DNA of 64,000 nucleotides from Viscum album (taxonomy: Eukaryota > Streptophyta > Magnoliopsida > Santalales > Viscaceae). The stretch's first letter is position 1; the number at the start of each line of letters is the position of its first letter. This document shows, one piece after another, positions 62,109 through 64,000 of this stretch. Where the stretch lies: positions 1,175,050,670-1,175,114,669 of the forward strand of contig OY728137.1 in the NCBI GenBank assembly GCA_963277665.1, in the 5' to 3' direction. A model generated the notes under the pieces. It worked only from the letters and a program-made list of their open reading frames with translations, searched no databases and was not told where the DNA came from. Made by a program: the position numbers and the translations under genes.

Positions 62109-64000
62109 TATAAAGACCCTTAAAATTCAAGGGAAATTTTTTCTTAATTTTCTTTGGGATTTTACAAGAACGCAGTTTCTGATGACACGTGATTCTGAGG
62201 CCCGGTGTGCCCGAAATCATTTTCCGAAGTTTAGCTCGAGTACGTTCAGTGAACGAACGAGCTGGTTTTTCTAACTTTTTAACCGGTGCTCGAAATTGAA
62301 TTCGGAGGGCACTGATGGAATCGCGACGCCGGTAATTTCTTAGAAACACCTTTTCCGGAGTTGTGTTTTCTCGGGTGTGGTTTTTAAATTTTTGGGTTAA
62401 GTAAAGGAATAAAATAAAAATGGTGTGACCAATTTTTATTTTACTTAAAGTTGCTTAACCTAAGCTAAGTGATTGGAGTGGGACCCACAATATCCTACCC
62501 ACTAGGTAGGATATTTGTGAGGTGGGGCCCACACGATCCCCACCATTTCTTTCAACTTCCTCAACCCCCTTTTAATTAAGGTAATGCACTCGCACCCCAA
62601 TTAAGTGGAAGTCAACCCTTGCGTTTTTCTATTTGTGAAATGCCTCTATTAATTTGGGCGGTTTAAATGTTGCAATTAATTCATTTAATTCATTGTTTCG
62701 TTTTTGAATTTCAAAACGCATGGGTTGAGAAATAAAATAAGGCAAACTCTTATTTTTATTAGAGTTGTTGGGTTGTGAGAGGAATTGGGAGAATTTTCTC
62801 AAGTTCTTGAAGTTCTTCCTCCTCGACGAAGAATGTGAAGAACGCTGACCTCCGACGACGGACGACGGTGAGAGACGAATTCCTCAGAGATCGACGACAC
62901 AATGCACATCACCTTGTTCTTTCTTTCCGCATCAAAGGAAGGGTGACATCATTCCTTCGTGACGCGACGATTCGCCTTCTTCCGCGACGATCAATTCTGC
63001 AACGTCCCATTCTGTGACAACCTCGTTCAATGACTACGATCGAGGTAGGGGGATTATTATTTCATTTGTTCCAGATTACTTTCATCGTTCACTTATCTTC
63101 TTATTTGGGCCACCTGTTGTCACAATAACGGGAGGATTTCAGACCGCATGAACACGGTCGACCATCCTCTCCCCTTTAGTTGTTTGATATTGTTTGCGGC
63201 AAGAGCAAGGCAACGCGGTGCCGAAACACCGCGTGGGAAATATTAAAGGAAGGGAGGAGAAGAGCGGCACCGTCGCGCTGCACCGTTGAAGAAGAACTAA
63301 TCTGCGACGTCTTCACGCTGCACCGGACACATCAAGGCCACGGCCATAGGCCACGGCGGAGCAGGGTTTCCATCCGCCAGCGTCGGAGCAAGGGGATGGG
63401 ACCGCCCCGGTCCCGTGGCGGCAGCAGCCAGCCGGTCGGTGCGGGCCAGCCAGTCAGGGGGAAGTTTCGGGGGTTGTAACCCCCAGTTGGCCAGCAGGTG
63501 CAGCACCCCACATGGGGGGTCGCGGTTTCACTATGCGGGGGGCAACGCCCCCCCCCCCTCTTCGCTCGGCCGTTATGGACGAGCCGCCTGGCCGAGCCGC
63601 CAGGTTGCGCCACTCCCAGGACGAGCCGGGCCGCGCCCAAGTAGGCCGGACCCGGACCTGGGTCGGGCCGACCCTGGGGGTATCGGGTCGGGTCGGACCG
63701 GGCCCGGACCCCTTATTCCCGGACCTCTTTCGGTCTTTTGCCCATAAATTGGGATGCGGACCTCCGATCGATGCACCGTCAGCTGCGATGTGATCCTTGG
63801 ATCGAGAAGGTCGTTTTGGTATATTAAAATCAAGGTTTCGGAGAATGTTGGGTAAGGCCGGGTTGCTTAGTACACGAAACCAACTGGGCCCTCGGAGCGG
63901 AAACGCATATAATTTGGGCTCCGGACGTCCGATTGACGTTCCGTCGAATTTGATGGATTCCTCTTAGTGAGAAGGACCTTTTGGCTTACTCTGCTCGAGG
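62109..64000 (+). mobile_element. 3' LTR of the chromovirus, first 1,892 bp
   Basis: Homologous to 53,906 onward; the window ends about 1.4-1.5 kb before its expected end. The first bases are TATAAAG instead of TGTAAAG. Differences from the 5' LTR are dominated by transitions at CG sites, plus a net 71-bp shorter segment near 63,310 and a shorter G/C tract (63,537-63,558). Open frames within (for example 63,297-63,833) are shadows of GC-rich LTR sequence. Confidence 0.88.
63537..63558. repeat. G6/C11 homopolymer hairpin in the 3' LTR
   Basis: Counterpart of 55,404-55,431 with shorter runs and a CAACG spacer instead of CAG. Confidence 0.9.

Larger units (their letters stand above)
53906..64000 (+). 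mobile_element. Ty3/gypsy chromovirus (Tekay/Del-like), 3' end beyond the window
   Basis: A 3,363-bp LTR (TGTAAAGACCC ... TGTGACA) is followed by a PBS, gag with zinc knuckle, protease, RT, RNase H, integrase and a chromodomain-like C-terminus, then a PPT and a second LTR starting at 62,109. The protein order and the chromodomain place it in the chromovirus branch; long LTRs and one gag-pol frame fit Tekay/Del. All coding parts carry stops. By eye the first 240 bases of the two LTRs differ at about 23 positions, so this copy is much younger than the AT-rich elements to its left. The 5-bp left flank is GAATA; the right flank lies outside the window. Confidence 0.9.

Noticed and set aside
61797..62349. 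Minus-strand open frames across the pol end and 3' LTR start
   Set aside because: One (61,945-62,349) has a partial counterpart at 53,892-54,146 only because both lie in the two LTR copies. It runs antisense to the element.

Overview
This window looks like nuclear DNA from a large-genome land plant. I see no host gene, rRNA, tRNA gene or organellar insert that I can support. Almost everything recognisable is transposable-element sequence stacked by nested insertion, and most of it is old and decayed. Bases 1-53,900 are very AT-rich, with CpG almost gone. From 53,906 onward the sequence becomes GC-richer, because a younger chromovirus-type Ty3/gypsy element begins there. Species cannot be named from this sequence.

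Layout. (1) 1-8,777: decayed repeat-derived DNA, including a minisatellite-like stretch (181-560) and a probable + strand LTR fragment (from 6,255). (2) 8,778-19,826: a complete minus-strand LTR retrotransposon with about 5-kb LTRs, only about 1.1 kb of non-coding interior, PPT, PBS-like site and a perfect 5-bp target duplication (TTATA), so a LARD-type non-autonomous element. (3) 19,832-20,866: a remnant of another minus-strand gypsy element (LTR end, PPT-like site, integrase tail). (4) 20,867-about 52,983: a CACTA (En/Spm) DNA transposon transcribed on the minus strand. It has a CACTA terminus, subterminal repeats, a regular 179-bp tandem satellite array (21.7-24.56 kb), a decayed second-protein remnant and a decayed TNP2 transposase gene with four recognisable domains in the right order. 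(5) Two minus-strand Ty1/copia elements interrupt the CACTA body: 31,531-39,655, which landed at the start of the transposase gene, and about 41,388-52,467. The second copia element is itself interrupted by a minus-strand gypsy derivative (43,909-48,675) that keeps only a 5' LTR, PBS, part of gag and a piece of 3' LTR. (6) 52,984-53,905: AT-rich DNA with a loose 313-bp duplication. (7) 53,906 to the window end: a plus-strand chromodomain gypsy (Tekay/Del-like) with a 3,363-bp 5' LTR, PBS, gag, protease, RT, RNase H, integrase, chromodomain, PPT and the first 1,892 bp of the 3' LTR.

No gene set works together here as a living pathway. All coding regions are pseudogenes, and their order and orientation mainly record the sequence of insertions. 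The most unusual items are the satellite array inside a CACTA element, the giant-LTR element with almost no interior, and the young gypsy copy that has 18 in-frame stops but no frameshift over about 4 kb. Boundaries were found by eye from internal repeats and short motifs. No database search was available, so family names rest on motif order and short local matches.
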